Assembly (NCBI GenBank): GCA_020634315.1
Contig: JACKBV010000003.1
Location: forward strand, 1-64,000
Length of the DNA: 64,000 nt
DNA from: Ardenticatenaceae bacterium
GTDB taxonomy: Bacteria > Chloroflexota > Anaerolineae > Promineifilales > Promineifilaceae
Direction: 5' to 3'
Shown here: positions 39,376 to 47,764 of the stretch, piece after piece
How the letters are laid out: every line of letters starts with the position of its first letter
Numbering within the stretch: position 1 is the stretch's first letter
Notes under the pieces: generated by a model
Told to the model about the DNA's origin: nothing
Seen by the model: only the letters and a program-made list of their open reading frames with translations
The model's database searches: none
Position numbers and translations under genes: made by a program

Positions 39376-40575
39376 TTAAATCCGTCCCTCCTGAATCTGC
39401 CACATCTGATACTTTTCAGTGATGACCTTTGCCCAATGCGACCAGGGGCCAGGAATGTTAACCTGCACATTCAGCCACGATTGCGGCCCCAAGGACATGA
39501 GCAAACCATGCCCACCAGAATCAAGCACGTAGAGAGATTTGATGTCGGTGGGTGGTTTGATTTTGTGCGTTCCATGACCAAGATCGGCGGCCAGATTAAC
39601 GGCCGTTACGCGCCCCATCTCGCTGCTCACCGAACCCGGAACAAACACCCCACAAGGCAGCAGCGTTGACACCTTTGGCGTCACTTGCACAGCCGCGCCA
39701 GCAGCAAAAATGTCTGGATAATGGATGCTGCGGTAATAATCATCAACCGGGATACGGCCGTCTTCATCCCCCAAATTGGGCACAGCACACACAGGCTCAA
39801 TGCCACGATGCGGCGGCACAATCATCGTAAACTTAGAAGGCAAATGCTGCTGCCGATTGCCAAGCACAACCTTATCCGCCTCAATATGATCAATCTGCGC
39901 TTCCGTCACATAGGCAATACCACGATTAACAAACGCCTCCTCCAAAATATGCCGCGAATTGCCAATTCCATCATGACCAAAATGCCCCAAATAAGGTTCA
40001 GGTGTCACAAAAACAATCGGCGCTTGCTCACGCACATCTGCTTTGCGCAGCGCCACATCCAAATTCAATGCAAATTCATACGCCGCCCCATACAAGCTGG
40101 CTTTGGGGGCAACACCAATGACAACTGGGCCAGGATTGGCTAAAAGTGCCTGCCAATCGGCACGCGCTTGCTCCGCCGCCCAAGGAGACAAGATAGAAAT
40201 CGTGTGTCCATTTGGCTTTGGACCTAAACCAGGAATGGTACCCCACTGCCACACACCACCTGTCGCGATGAGTAACTTATCATAAGGCAGCACTTGCCCA
40301 TTTTGCAGCGAGATGGTTTTGTTCTCCGCGTCAATCACATCCATGCGACTGCTGATAAACGAAACGCCCGCCTTTTCCAACACAGGGCGAATCGGGAATG
40401 AGATGTCAGACAATTCCCGTTCGCCTTGCACAATCCAAATCAAAGACGGATAGAAAAGATAATCTTCCGAAGCAGACACAACGGTGATCTTATCGCTATC
40501 CGGCAGTTTCGCGCGCAGCTCCAATGCTGCCGCAATTCCCGCATAACTACTCCCTACTACAACCACATGACTCAT
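39376..40575 (-). CDS. SQR-like FAD-dependent oxidoreductase
   Basis: 399 residues. N-terminal dinucleotide fold VVVVGSSYAGIAAALEL, second ATGG motif (LLIATGG) and a C-terminal FAD-contact (YYRSIHYPDIFAAGAAVQV). The architecture matches sulfide:quinone reductase/flavocytochrome c relatives. Only two candidate redox cysteines are evident (PVCAVP and LLPCGVF), so sulfide as substrate is unproven. It may pass electrons to quinone. It is in line with, but separated by REP elements from, the aromatic genes. Confidence 0.75.
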   Translation of the reverse strand: MSHVVVVGSSYAGIAAALELRAKLPDSDKITVVSASEDYLFYPSLIWIVQGERELSDISFPIRPVLEKAGVSFISSRMDVIDAENKTISLQNGQVLPYDKLLIATGGVWQWGTIPGLGPKPNGHTISILSPWAAEQARADWQALLANPGPVVIGVAPKASLYGAAYEFALNLDVALRKADVREQAPIVFVTPEPYLGHFGHDGIGNSRHILEEAFVNRGIAYVTEAQIDHIEADKVVLGNRQQHLPSKFTMIVPPHRGIEPVCAVPNLGDEDGRIPVDDYYRSIHYPDIFAAGAAVQVTPKVSTLLPCGVFVPGSVSSEMGRVTAVNLAADLGHGTHKIKPPTDIKSLYVLDSGGHGLLMSLGPQSWLNVQVNIPGPWSHWAKVITEKYQMWQIQEGRI

Positions 40576-40592
40576 AGGGTGACTCCTTCAAA

Positions 40593-40693
40593 AAACCTCC
40601 GGGAGGCTCCAGAAACGTCCTCTCTTATGTACAGAACCTCCCGGAGGTTTGTCTCATTTGGCAAACATGCCACCAATAACCTCCGGGAGGTTT
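40593..40693. repeat. REP-like element, three palindromes
   Basis: ACCTCCGGGAGGCT, AACCTCCCGGAGGTTTG and AACCTCCGGGAGGTTTGC, with a GTCTCATTTGGCAAAC spacer, between the flavoprotein gene and the aldolase gene. A hairpin here could end the aromatic operon transcript. Confidence 0.9.
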
Positions 40694-40712
40694 GCATTTC
40701 TCACACCAGCAA

Positions 40713-41345
40713 CTAGCGCGGACCTTCTACTGCTTCGCGCCAGCCGCGCAAATCATAGCTGCGTTCGCCATTCTTATATCGTTCGCGCATTTGCGCTTCT
40801 TTTGCCGCGCGTGCTTCTGCTTTTTCCAGAATCTCATCCAGGCGTGAAGGACGCACGGTGATAGCGCCATCTGCATCCATCACCACAATATCACCAGGGT
40901 AGATGATGTTGCCGCCCATCCCAACTGGAATATTTAAACGGCCGATTTCCGTCTTGGTCGCCCCGCGCACACGCACAAACTGCGTCCAAATTGGCAGCGC
41001 CATCTCCACCAATGTCTCCAGGTCACGAACAGAGCCATTTGATAACACGCCCGCTGCGCCAGCCGCAGCCATTTGCGTCACAAGCAAATCGCCAATCAAA
41101 GCAACTGCCTGCGATTCCGGCTGCGCCAGTACCACAATCTCCCCCGGCTGAATATGTTCGATACAGGCGTGAACCATCACATTATCACCCTGACCGCACA
41201 GCACGGTGCGTGCCTTGCCCGCCACACGACTGCCGCGCACAACCTGAATAAGCGGTAAATCAATCAACCCTTGTCGGCCAGATGCTTCATAAACGGTAGC
41301 TGTCCCAATTTCGGCCAGACGCGCTATTTTTTGATTCTCGTTCAT
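40713..41345 (-). CDS. RraA-family aldolase (HMG/CHA aldolase type)
   Basis: 210 residues. TATVYEASGRQGLID, GKARTVLCGQGDN, GDLLVTQMAAAGAAGVLSNGSVRD and GRLNIPVGMGGNIIYPGDIVVMDADG are the RraA/CHA-aldolase signatures, with the Arg-Asp pair (SVRD) that binds metal and substrate. Such enzymes split 4-carboxy-4-hydroxy-2-oxoadipate into pyruvate and oxaloacetate, the last step of protocatechuate 4,5-cleavage and gallate pathways. The neighbouring GalB- and GalD-like genes support this over an RNase E regulator. Confidence 0.85.
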   Translation of the reverse strand: MNENQKIARLAEIGTATVYEASGRQGLIDLPLIQVVRGSRVAGKARTVLCGQGDNVMVHACIEHIQPGEIVVLAQPESQAVALIGDLLVTQMAAAGAAGVLSNGSVRDLETLVEMALPIWTQFVRVRGATKTEIGRLNIPVGMGGNIIYPGDIVVMDADGAITVRPSRLDEILEKAEARAAKEAQMRERYKNGERSYDLRGWREAVEGPR

Positions 41346-41384
41346 CCTTTGTTCTCCAATCAGCCCATCTTGCTTTGCGGCAAA

Positions 41385-42104
41385 CTACAGTTCATTGACC
41401 ACCCAAGGCATTAAGCGCTGATGTGCTTCCGCAAACTTGATTTCTTTCTTGCCCGAAATTCGCCGTGCGTGATTGCCCCGGCGCGAAGCCAGTTCGGTGT
41501 AATAGTTGACCAAATAGCTTTGCGCCGACATCACATTCATCGCTTTGATCTTTTTATCCATGACAGGCGTAATATCAATGAAGGTGTTGGGATAAAACTC
41601 AGAAAGCTCTGGCTGATGTGGCTCAAACGAGTACCAATCTGGCGGGGTAATGCTCTGGAAAGCGCTGGAAACGCCTGCGCCAGATGCCAGCAAACGGGCA
41701 CGCTGCACCATCGTGTAGGCTACCGGGTGATCCGGGTTGAAAGGGTCAACGGCCGTATGCGTTAAAATCACGTCCGGTTTCTCTTCCAAAATGATGCGCA
41801 CCAACTCATTCATCGCCTCATCAGTAATGAGCAGCGGGTAATCGCCCAGGTCGAGACAGCGAAAATCTGCCCCCACATGAGAAGCCGCCTCCTCTGCCAT
41901 TTCATGGCGAATACGCTTCACGTTCTCCACCGTTTGCTCAGGCTTCCCGCGCCACAGGTCTCCTGATTCACCACGCTCCCCATAACTCAACGACAAAACC
42001 GTCGCACTGCCGCCATTTTCGACTGTCACGCCAATTGTCCCGCCGCTGCGCCAGACAAAATCGGCCGAATGTGCCCCAACAACCAGTAATTTTCTTGGAC
42101 TCAT
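41385..42104 (-). CDS. galB: 4-oxalomesaconate hydratase, GalB-like (PIG-L fold)
   Basis: 239 residues. LLVVGAHSADFVWRSGG has the PIG-L metal site His-Ser-Ala-Asp in the form AH-x-x-D, with the second ligand group in DPFNPDHPVAY. SYGERGESGDLWRGK is shared with Pseudomonas GalB (from memory). GalB adds water to 4-oxalomesaconate to give CHA, the substrate of the aldolase next door. It ends 39 nt before the aldolase start and begins 3 nt after the dehydrogenase gene. Confidence 0.85.
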   Translation of the reverse strand: MSPRKLLVVGAHSADFVWRSGGTIGVTVENGGSATVLSLSYGERGESGDLWRGKPEQTVENVKRIRHEMAEEAASHVGADFRCLDLGDYPLLITDEAMNELVRIILEEKPDVILTHTAVDPFNPDHPVAYTMVQRARLLASGAGVSSAFQSITPPDWYSFEPHQPELSEFYPNTFIDITPVMDKKIKAMNVMSAQSYLVNYYTELASRRGNHARRISGKKEIKFAEAHQRLMPWVVNEL

Positions 42105-42107
42105 AAG

Positions 42108-42863
42108 TTACTCCATCACCTCTTTTAATTTCTCGACAGAGGCACGACTCGTAAAGGCAGAAACGCCAATTGAATCTAACAATTCAACCACCGCCTCCAT
42201 CTCGTGTATTCTGCGCCTGGCATGTTTTTTGCTGCCATCCACCAGGCGATCAATCATCAATTCATCGCGCAGCATGGTCATCATTTGGGCACGCGCATAG
42301 TCGCCCATATGCAGCACTTCGGCTGCTTCCAAACATTCCATGACAACGGCCGCCACCCCCTTATACATGATGCTCCTGATCAATTTGTGCGTTGCTGCGT
42401 TACCAGCTTCCCCATCTAACACAGTGACGGGCATGCCCAAGGGCGACATCTTTGCGGCAAACAATGCCGCGCCGCTGCCAGAGGCGTAGACGGGTGTTCC
42501 TAATCCTTTTGGCGGGACGGGAGCCATTACGGCCGTATCCACAAACAAAGCCCCCGTTTGCTCAATAATTGCCGCCACATCTCGTTTATTTTGTGGCGAC
42601 GCGGTGTTTAAGTCCGCGTAAAGCTGGTTAGGCTGGAGCACAGAAGCCACTTCCGCAGCTACTTCAACAGCAACAGATGCCCAATTAACACTCAAGACAA
42701 TATCTGCGCCCGCAGCGGCGGCAGGATTGCTGTCTGCAAACAACAATCCGGTTGGTAACTGGCGTGGGTTCGGGTCCCAGCCCCGCACATCCATACCTGC
42801 GGCCAGCAGATCACGCGCCAATATGCCACCAGCTTCACCAACCCCTAACACGGCAATAATCAT
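42108..42863 (-). CDS. 6-phosphogluconate-dehydrogenase-like NAD(P) oxidoreductase (DUF1932)
   Basis: 251 residues. Rossmann start IIAVLGVGEAGGILARDLLAAG, a cofactor-selecting WDPNPR, LYADLNTASPQNKRDVAA and FVDTAVMAPVPPKGLGTPVYASG, then a helical C-terminal domain with KLIRSIMYKGVAAVVMECLEAA, which holds the family's catalytic lysine (KG). The type I extradiol product would need an NAD-dependent dehydrogenase before 4-oxalomesaconate, and no LigC is present, so this gene is a candidate for that step. This is inference from position only. Confidence 0.75.
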   Translation of the reverse strand: MIIAVLGVGEAGGILARDLLAAGMDVRGWDPNPRQLPTGLLFADSNPAAAAGADIVLSVNWASVAVEVAAEVASVLQPNQLYADLNTASPQNKRDVAAIIEQTGALFVDTAVMAPVPPKGLGTPVYASGSGAALFAAKMSPLGMPVTVLDGEAGNAATHKLIRSIMYKGVAAVVMECLEAAEVLHMGDYARAQMMTMLRDELMIDRLVDGSKKHARRRIHEMEAVVELLDSIGVSAFTSRASVEKLKEVME

Positions 42864-42888
42864 AGTTCACCCACCATCCAACAATTCG

Positions 42889-44058
42889 CTAAAAATCGTA
42901 GGGCAACCCCACATAATTCTCGACAAACGATGCCCCGCCAATTTTTGAATCGGTCAGGTAGCGCAAAGTCGCAATCTGCATATTCGTCTCAAATTCAGAT
43001 TGTCCCGGCGTAACATGCAATGTCTTTGTCGCCCACCATGAAAAGCGTGACACTTTCCACACCCGCCGCAATGCCAGCTCGGAATATCGATCCAGCAGTT
43101 CCTCGGAACCGGTGGTATAAAATTGCACCAATGCCTTATCCAGTAATTTGACATCGGCAACGGCCAAATTCATCCCTTTTGCACCGGTTGCGGGCACGAT
43201 ATGGGCTGCATCGCCAGCCAAAAAGAGACGCTTGTAGCGCATTGGTTCGCTAATAAAATTGCGCATTGGCGCAACGGCTTTCTGGATAATTGGGCCGCGA
43301 TTCACACGATATTGAATACGTTTTTCAAACTCGTTGAAAAACATATCATCACTCCAGGTGTCGGCATCCACACCATTGTCGCATTGAATGTAAAGCCGAC
43401 TTATGCGCGGGCTGCGCATGCTTTGCAAAGCAAACCCGTCGCGATGATGGGCGTACATAACTTCATGATTGGCGGGTGGCGCTTCGGCCAAGACCGCAAA
43501 CCATGAATAGGGATATTCATAGGTAAATGTTTTTTGCAGATGCTGAGGAATTGCGTGGCGGCTGATGCCATGATACCCATCACACCCGGCAACAAACTCG
43601 CACTCAAGGGTCTGTTCACGGCCGTTTATTGTGTAATGAATTTTCGGTGCATCTTCCTCCAAGCCCTCGATACGTGTTGCCTGTGCCTCAAAAAACAGAG
43701 GCAGTCCGGCAGCTTCACGCACATCAATCATGTCGCAAGTGATATTGCGCTGACCATACACGCTGACCTGTTGCTCACCGATTAAGTCAGCCATGCTTAA
43801 GCGATGAGCTTCTCCTGCAAAATTGAGAAAAACGCCGGAGTGAACCATACGCTGCTGAAGCAGATTTTTGCCCACCCCTGCTTCAATAAATGTGTCCACT
43901 GTGCCTTGTTCCTGCACACCGGCACGCACGCGCGACCGCACGTAGTCACGGTCACGTGATTCTAAAACAACCGACTCAATGCCGTGTTTGTGTAACAACT
44001 GTGCCAACAGTAATCCAGCTGGCCCCGCACCAATGATTCCGACTTGCGTTCGCATCAT
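42889..44058 (-). CDS. pobA: 4-hydroxybenzoate 3-monooxygenase
   Basis: 389 residues, the usual PobA length. GxGxxG motif VGIIGAGPAGLLLAQLL, DG motif GCDGYHGISR, GD motif FLAGDAAHIVPATGAKGMNLA, and the C-terminal ENYVGLPYDF whose tyrosine corresponds to Tyr385 of Pseudomonas PobA. Substrate residues SMR (Ser212/Arg214 type) are present. It hydroxylates 4-hydroxybenzoate to protocatechuate using FAD and NAD(P)H. It lies in the aromatic operon, 35 nt downstream of galD. Confidence 0.92.
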   Translation of the reverse strand: MMRTQVGIIGAGPAGLLLAQLLHKHGIESVVLESRDRDYVRSRVRAGVQEQGTVDTFIEAGVGKNLLQQRMVHSGVFLNFAGEAHRLSMADLIGEQQVSVYGQRNITCDMIDVREAAGLPLFFEAQATRIEGLEEDAPKIHYTINGREQTLECEFVAGCDGYHGISRHAIPQHLQKTFTYEYPYSWFAVLAEAPPANHEVMYAHHRDGFALQSMRSPRISRLYIQCDNGVDADTWSDDMFFNEFEKRIQYRVNRGPIIQKAVAPMRNFISEPMRYKRLFLAGDAAHIVPATGAKGMNLAVADVKLLDKALVQFYTTGSEELLDRYSELALRRVWKVSRFSWWATKTLHVTPGQSEFETNMQIATLRYLTDSKIGGASFVENYVGLPYDF

Positions 44059-44093
44059 CTATTTCCCTTGCAAAGCATAAAACACCGCATGCT

Positions 44094-45185
44094 CTACCAA
44101 ATTCCCGCAGGAATAAACAATTCTCCTCGACTCATTAAACGCGCTGTACGCATAGCGCCAGACTTGCGGATTTCAAATGTGTCACCGTGTACGGCCATAT
44201 CCAGGTCAACCGAGAATTCGCCAGTTGGGTGCTCGATGGAAAGCAAGGTACGGCCGTTACCCGGCAATTGCACAATCCCTGCCGCCACAGAACCGGGCAG
44301 CAGGCAGGCCGTCGCCACAGAAACCGCGCCGAGGACACCAATCGCCGCATGGCAAACATGCGGTATAAATGTGCGCGTATTGACATAACCGCCATTGTTA
44401 GGAGGAGAAATCAAACACATTTTCGGGACGGTCTTGTGGGTGACATCGCCAAGATTCATTGCCGGGCCAATTGCCAATCTGATGGCTTCCAGACGCGCTT
44501 TCAACACATCATTGGCATCCAATTCCGCTTTGCTTTCGTATCCGGTAATGTCCAAATCGGTGGCACGCAAGACAACGACCGGCATGCCATTGTCAACGGC
44601 CGTTACCGTCACCCCCTCAATGACATCAACCACATTTCCGGTTGGCAGCAGCGACCCTGTCGCCGACCCAGCGACATCCAGGTAGTTACAGATAATGGGA
44701 GCGGCCGTTCCCGGCACGCCATCAACCGTCGCCTCACCTGCATACATCACCCGGCGATTCGGCGTTTGCACCGTCACTTCACACAAACCACCACTGTTAA
44801 CCATGTGAATCGTCGCCGTCGTTTCACCATCTTGCGCTTCCCACAAGCCCGACTCAATCGCAAAGGGAAGCACCCCCGCCAAAATATTGCCGCAATTTTG
44901 CACCGTCGAGATATATCCCCCGCCAATCACCACCTGCAAAAATAGATAATCCAGATCGGCATCCTCACGCAGCGACAAACTGACAATCGCCACCTTACTT
45001 GTCAGAGAATCAGCGCCACCCAAACCATCAATTTGACGGGGATCACCCATGCCAACCCCTTCCATCGCTGCGATCACCACCCGATTTCGCAGCACCTCAT
45101 CAGCCGGTAAATCGCTGGCCTTGAAATACAGCCCCTTTGAGCTGCCACCACGTAGCTGCATGTAAGGAATTGCCCGTTGCATCAT
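44094..45185 (-). CDS. galD: 4-oxalomesaconate tautomerase, GalD-like (PrpF family)
   Basis: 363 residues. PYMQLRGGSSKGLYFKASDLP is the N-terminal PrpF/GalD signature; DGLGGADSLTSKVAIV, CGNILAGVLPFAIE and NTRTFIPHVCHAAIG follow. The CGN cysteine is one of the two acid/base residues. GalD converts the keto and enol forms of 4-oxalomesaconate before hydration by GalB. The start overlaps the end of the dioxygenase gene in an ATGA, showing translational coupling. Confidence 0.9.
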   Translation of the reverse strand: MMQRAIPYMQLRGGSSKGLYFKASDLPADEVLRNRVVIAAMEGVGMGDPRQIDGLGGADSLTSKVAIVSLSLREDADLDYLFLQVVIGGGYISTVQNCGNILAGVLPFAIESGLWEAQDGETTATIHMVNSGGLCEVTVQTPNRRVMYAGEATVDGVPGTAAPIICNYLDVAGSATGSLLPTGNVVDVIEGVTVTAVDNGMPVVVLRATDLDITGYESKAELDANDVLKARLEAIRLAIGPAMNLGDVTHKTVPKMCLISPPNNGGYVNTRTFIPHVCHAAIGVLGAVSVATACLLPGSVAAGIVQLPGNGRTLLSIEHPTGEFSVDLDMAVHGDTFEIRKSGAMRTARLMSRGELFIPAGIW

Positions 45186-46135
45186 TCCACCGGTGGCGTT
45201 CCATACGTATGGAAACTCTCAATCGTTTGCAGGCCCCACGCCTGCCCTTTCTTCCGATCCTCTTCGCTCCAAACAACAGTCGGCCAATCCGGCGCGAGAA
45301 TCAAGCGAGCCGTGGGATTGGCAATCTCAAAACGATTGCCGCCCGGTTCATACACATACAGAAAAAACGTCTGCTGAATAGCATGTTTATGCGGCCCCGT
45401 CTCAATAAACACACCATTTTCCAAACAAATATCAGCCGCCAACAAAACTTCCTCGCGGCTGTTGACCGCATACGTCACATGATGAAAACGGCCGGGAACA
45501 CCTGTATGATCTTCCACAATCGCCAGCTCATACGACTTATTATTGACGGTAAACCACAGCCCTTTATCCGTGCCATCGGCAAACGTGATCGTTTCAGTGA
45601 GCTGCGCACCTAAAACTTCGGTATGAAATTTGCGCGTTGCCTTCATGTCAACAGTGAGTGTATTGAGATGGTCAAAACGGCGTAAGTTTGCGCCTCGCCC
45701 CGGAAAGCGAGATGCCTGGTTTTTCAATGCTGGCCTATCAGCTTCTTTTGCCTGGTACCACTCCGTTTCATAATAAATCTCAACATTATGTCCATCTGGG
45801 GTGTTAAATGCATAGGCTGGGCCATGCCCCACATCGCCATCTGTCCACCCTTTGCCAAGGCCCGCTGCTTCAATTGCCGCCACCCGCCGCTGCAATGCCT
45901 GTGGACTGCGGGCACGCCACGCATAATGCCCCATCCCCGGTAATTTAGACGCAGTTAACTTCAATGTATGGTGCTCATAATCATCATAGGCACGCAAATA
46001 AGCGGAATCCCCAACGGCGTCCGAGACGCTCATACCCATGATGTCTACGAAAAACCGCACACTCTCATCTAATTTAGGTGTCAGCAACTCCACATGTGCA
46101 AGATGGGCAACGTCCATGATCGGTTCAGGTTTCAT
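45182..46135 (-). CDS. type I extradiol ring-cleavage dioxygenase (VOC fold)
   Basis: 317 residues, AAGGAG before the ATG. Two VOC modules. Iron ligands are complete: His156 (RRFDHLNTL), His218/219 (RFHHVTYAV) and Glu270 (GGNRFEIA), with Tyr260/262 nearby (FFLYVYEPGG). This is the catechol 2,3-dioxygenase superfamily. In this operon the substrate should be protocatechuate or a related acid, which is normally cleaved by the unrelated LigAB (type II) enzymes. Whether the cut is 4,5 or 2,3 cannot be told. First gene of the catabolic operon. Confidence 0.85.
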   Translation of the reverse strand: MKPEPIMDVAHLAHVELLTPKLDESVRFFVDIMGMSVSDAVGDSAYLRAYDDYEHHTLKLTASKLPGMGHYAWRARSPQALQRRVAAIEAAGLGKGWTDGDVGHGPAYAFNTPDGHNVEIYYETEWYQAKEADRPALKNQASRFPGRGANLRRFDHLNTLTVDMKATRKFHTEVLGAQLTETITFADGTDKGLWFTVNNKSYELAIVEDHTGVPGRFHHVTYAVNSREEVLLAADICLENGVFIETGPHKHAIQQTFFLYVYEPGGNRFEIANPTARLILAPDWPTVVWSEEDRKKGQAWGLQTIESFHTYGTPPVE

Positions 46136-46158
46136 GGAATTATTCTCCTTCGAAAATA

Positions 46159-46225
46159 GCCTCCCGGAGGTTCATCTCATGCGACGAGCCTTCCATTGAT
46201 AACCTCCGGGAGGTTGCTTTTCATT
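46159..46225. repeat. REP-like element
   Basis: CCTCCCGGAGGTTC and AACCTCCGGGAGGTTGC with spacer CATCTCATGCGACGAGCC and tail TTTTCATTC. Upstream of the dioxygenase gene. A decayed copy follows at about 46349-46425 (CCTCCCGGAAGTTCG … CCGAGAGGTTGCC). Confidence 0.9.
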
Positions 46226-46433
46226 CATGCAGTTGAGCTTGCGCTCAGGTCGTCTCCTGCGTAAATCGGATTGTTAATCCGATAGTCGGATTAGCAATCC
46301 GACCTACGGTTTTCATTCATGGTGGTGCGTACCACGCATGGTGTTTCCCTTGAAAACAACCTCCCGGAAGTTCGTTCCGTGAGAATAATCTGACGACGTT
46401 AACCGCCGAGAGGTTGCCTTCATGATTGGATAT
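46226..46433. other. gap between dioxygenase and liv operons
   Basis: No gene seen. It contains nested inverted repeats around 46264-46306 (CGGATTGTTAATCCG, CGGATTAGCAATCCG), an imperfect palindrome at about 46320-46342 (ATGGTGGTGCG/CGCATGGTG) and the decayed REP copy. Confidence 0.6.
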
Positions 46434-46471
46434 GGTTGCTCGGCAGCCCGAAATGGGCTAACCGAGCAACC
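46434..46471 (-). terminator. terminator of the liv operon
   Basis: GGTTGCTCGG (46434-46443) pairs perfectly with CCGAGCAACC (46462-46471); AGCCC/GGGCT pair inside. It lies 8 bases beyond the stop of the binding-protein gene. On the minus strand the T-run is weak. Confidence 0.75.
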
Positions 46472-46479
46472 CATTAAAC

Positions 46480-47685
46480 TTAGCGCTCAGAAACAGGAGG
46501 AATGGGATAAATCATCTCCGCCGTAGCAAACTCAGATGGGTAAATGAGTTCAATGGTGCCATGCTGATATTGCAAAATGGGCGCATTCACAACCCCCGTA
46601 CCATCTTCACGGAAGGTAACAGGGCCAACAACCGTATCCATGTCGGTAGCGGCAATCGCATCACGAATAGCATCACGGTCAAGGCTTCCGGCTCGTTCAA
46701 TGGCATCGGCCAGAATTTGCACGGCCGCATATGCCGGGCCAACAATGGGGTCTGCCGGGCGATCTGTCATCTCCATGTGCTTTTCATTGAGTTCGGCAAC
46801 GCCATCATAGGCCATACCGTAAAACCAACCGGGGGCTAATGCCACATAGTCGCCAGCCTCACCCAAATCTTTCCAGGTTGGAACATCGGGTGCGCGAATG
46901 GTAAATTGGAATTTAGGCGTGTAATCCAATTCTGCCATTTGGCGCTGGATGGTGATGCCATCAGGCGGGGTGGGCAATGACAAGAGAAGTTCGGCGTCCG
47001 CTTCTTTTGCCTTTAAGATAATGTCTGTAAAGTCACTGGAGCCAACGCTATATTCTTCGTAGACAACGATTTCGTATCCCTGCGCGGCTGCTTGCTCACG
47101 CCACAAATCACCTAATTCAACGCCCCAGTCCGTCTGTTCCTGGAAAACGGCAACCCGTGTTGGACGCTCGCCTTCAGGAAGATATTCATTGAGCATGGCA
47201 AAAATATCCGATGCCATATCTTGTGATTTGGGGAATGGCGAGAATAAATATTTGTACCCTTGCCCATGTGGAGCATAGAGCGCAAAAGCGACGCCAATAT
47301 AGGGGATTTTGTTTTTCTCAGCGATAGCCGCTGCGGCGGCGTGCTGACCACTGCCAAAACCGCCGAGATAGGCAACCACTTTCTGATCAGAATTGAGTGA
47401 CTCAAGCAGCGTCACCAGTTTGTTCGGATCAGACTCATCGTCTAACAAGGTCAATTCGATTGGAATTTTTTTGTCGAATTCCTTGACGTAAATACCACCA
47501 GCAGCGTTGATGTCTTCGACGGCGATTTGATACCCACGCTCTACCTGTCCACCACCACCGGCCAAAGAGCCTGAAATGGGAACAACTGCGCCGATCTGGA
47601 TCGTTTCGGGCGCTTGCTCGCCACCACAAGCTGCTAAAACCAGTATCAACAAACTACACAACAACAAACAGACTTTTCGAGACAT
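46480..47685 (-). CDS. livJ: branched-chain-type substrate-binding lipoprotein (LivJ family)
   Basis: 401 residues from ATG 47685 (AAGGAG upstream). Lipobox VLAACGG. IQIGAVVPISGSLAGGGGQVERGYQIAVEDINAAGG is the family start; AYLGGFGSGQHAAAAAIAEKNKIPYIGV follows. In this family ligands include amino acids, amides and aromatic acids. Because the operon sits beside the pobA genes, a hydroxybenzoate-like ligand is likely. Last gene of the importer operon. Confidence 0.88.
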   Translation of the reverse strand: MSRKVCLLLCSLLILVLAACGGEQAPETIQIGAVVPISGSLAGGGGQVERGYQIAVEDINAAGGIYVKEFDKKIPIELTLLDDESDPNKLVTLLESLNSDQKVVAYLGGFGSGQHAAAAAIAEKNKIPYIGVAFALYAPHGQGYKYLFSPFPKSQDMASDIFAMLNEYLPEGERPTRVAVFQEQTDWGVELGDLWREQAAAQGYEIVVYEEYSVGSSDFTDIILKAKEADAELLLSLPTPPDGITIQRQMAELDYTPKFQFTIRAPDVPTWKDLGEAGDYVALAPGWFYGMAYDGVAELNEKHMEMTDRPADPIVGPAYAAVQILADAIERAGSLDRDAIRDAIAATDMDTVVGPVTFREDGTGVVNAPILQYQHGTIELIYPSEFATAEMIYPIPPVSER

Positions 47686-47764
47686 TTCCTTCTCCTTTAA
47701 AATTTTAGGATCAGTTGAGGACAACTAACCCAAGTCAATGGATGGCTCCATTTAAAAACACAGA

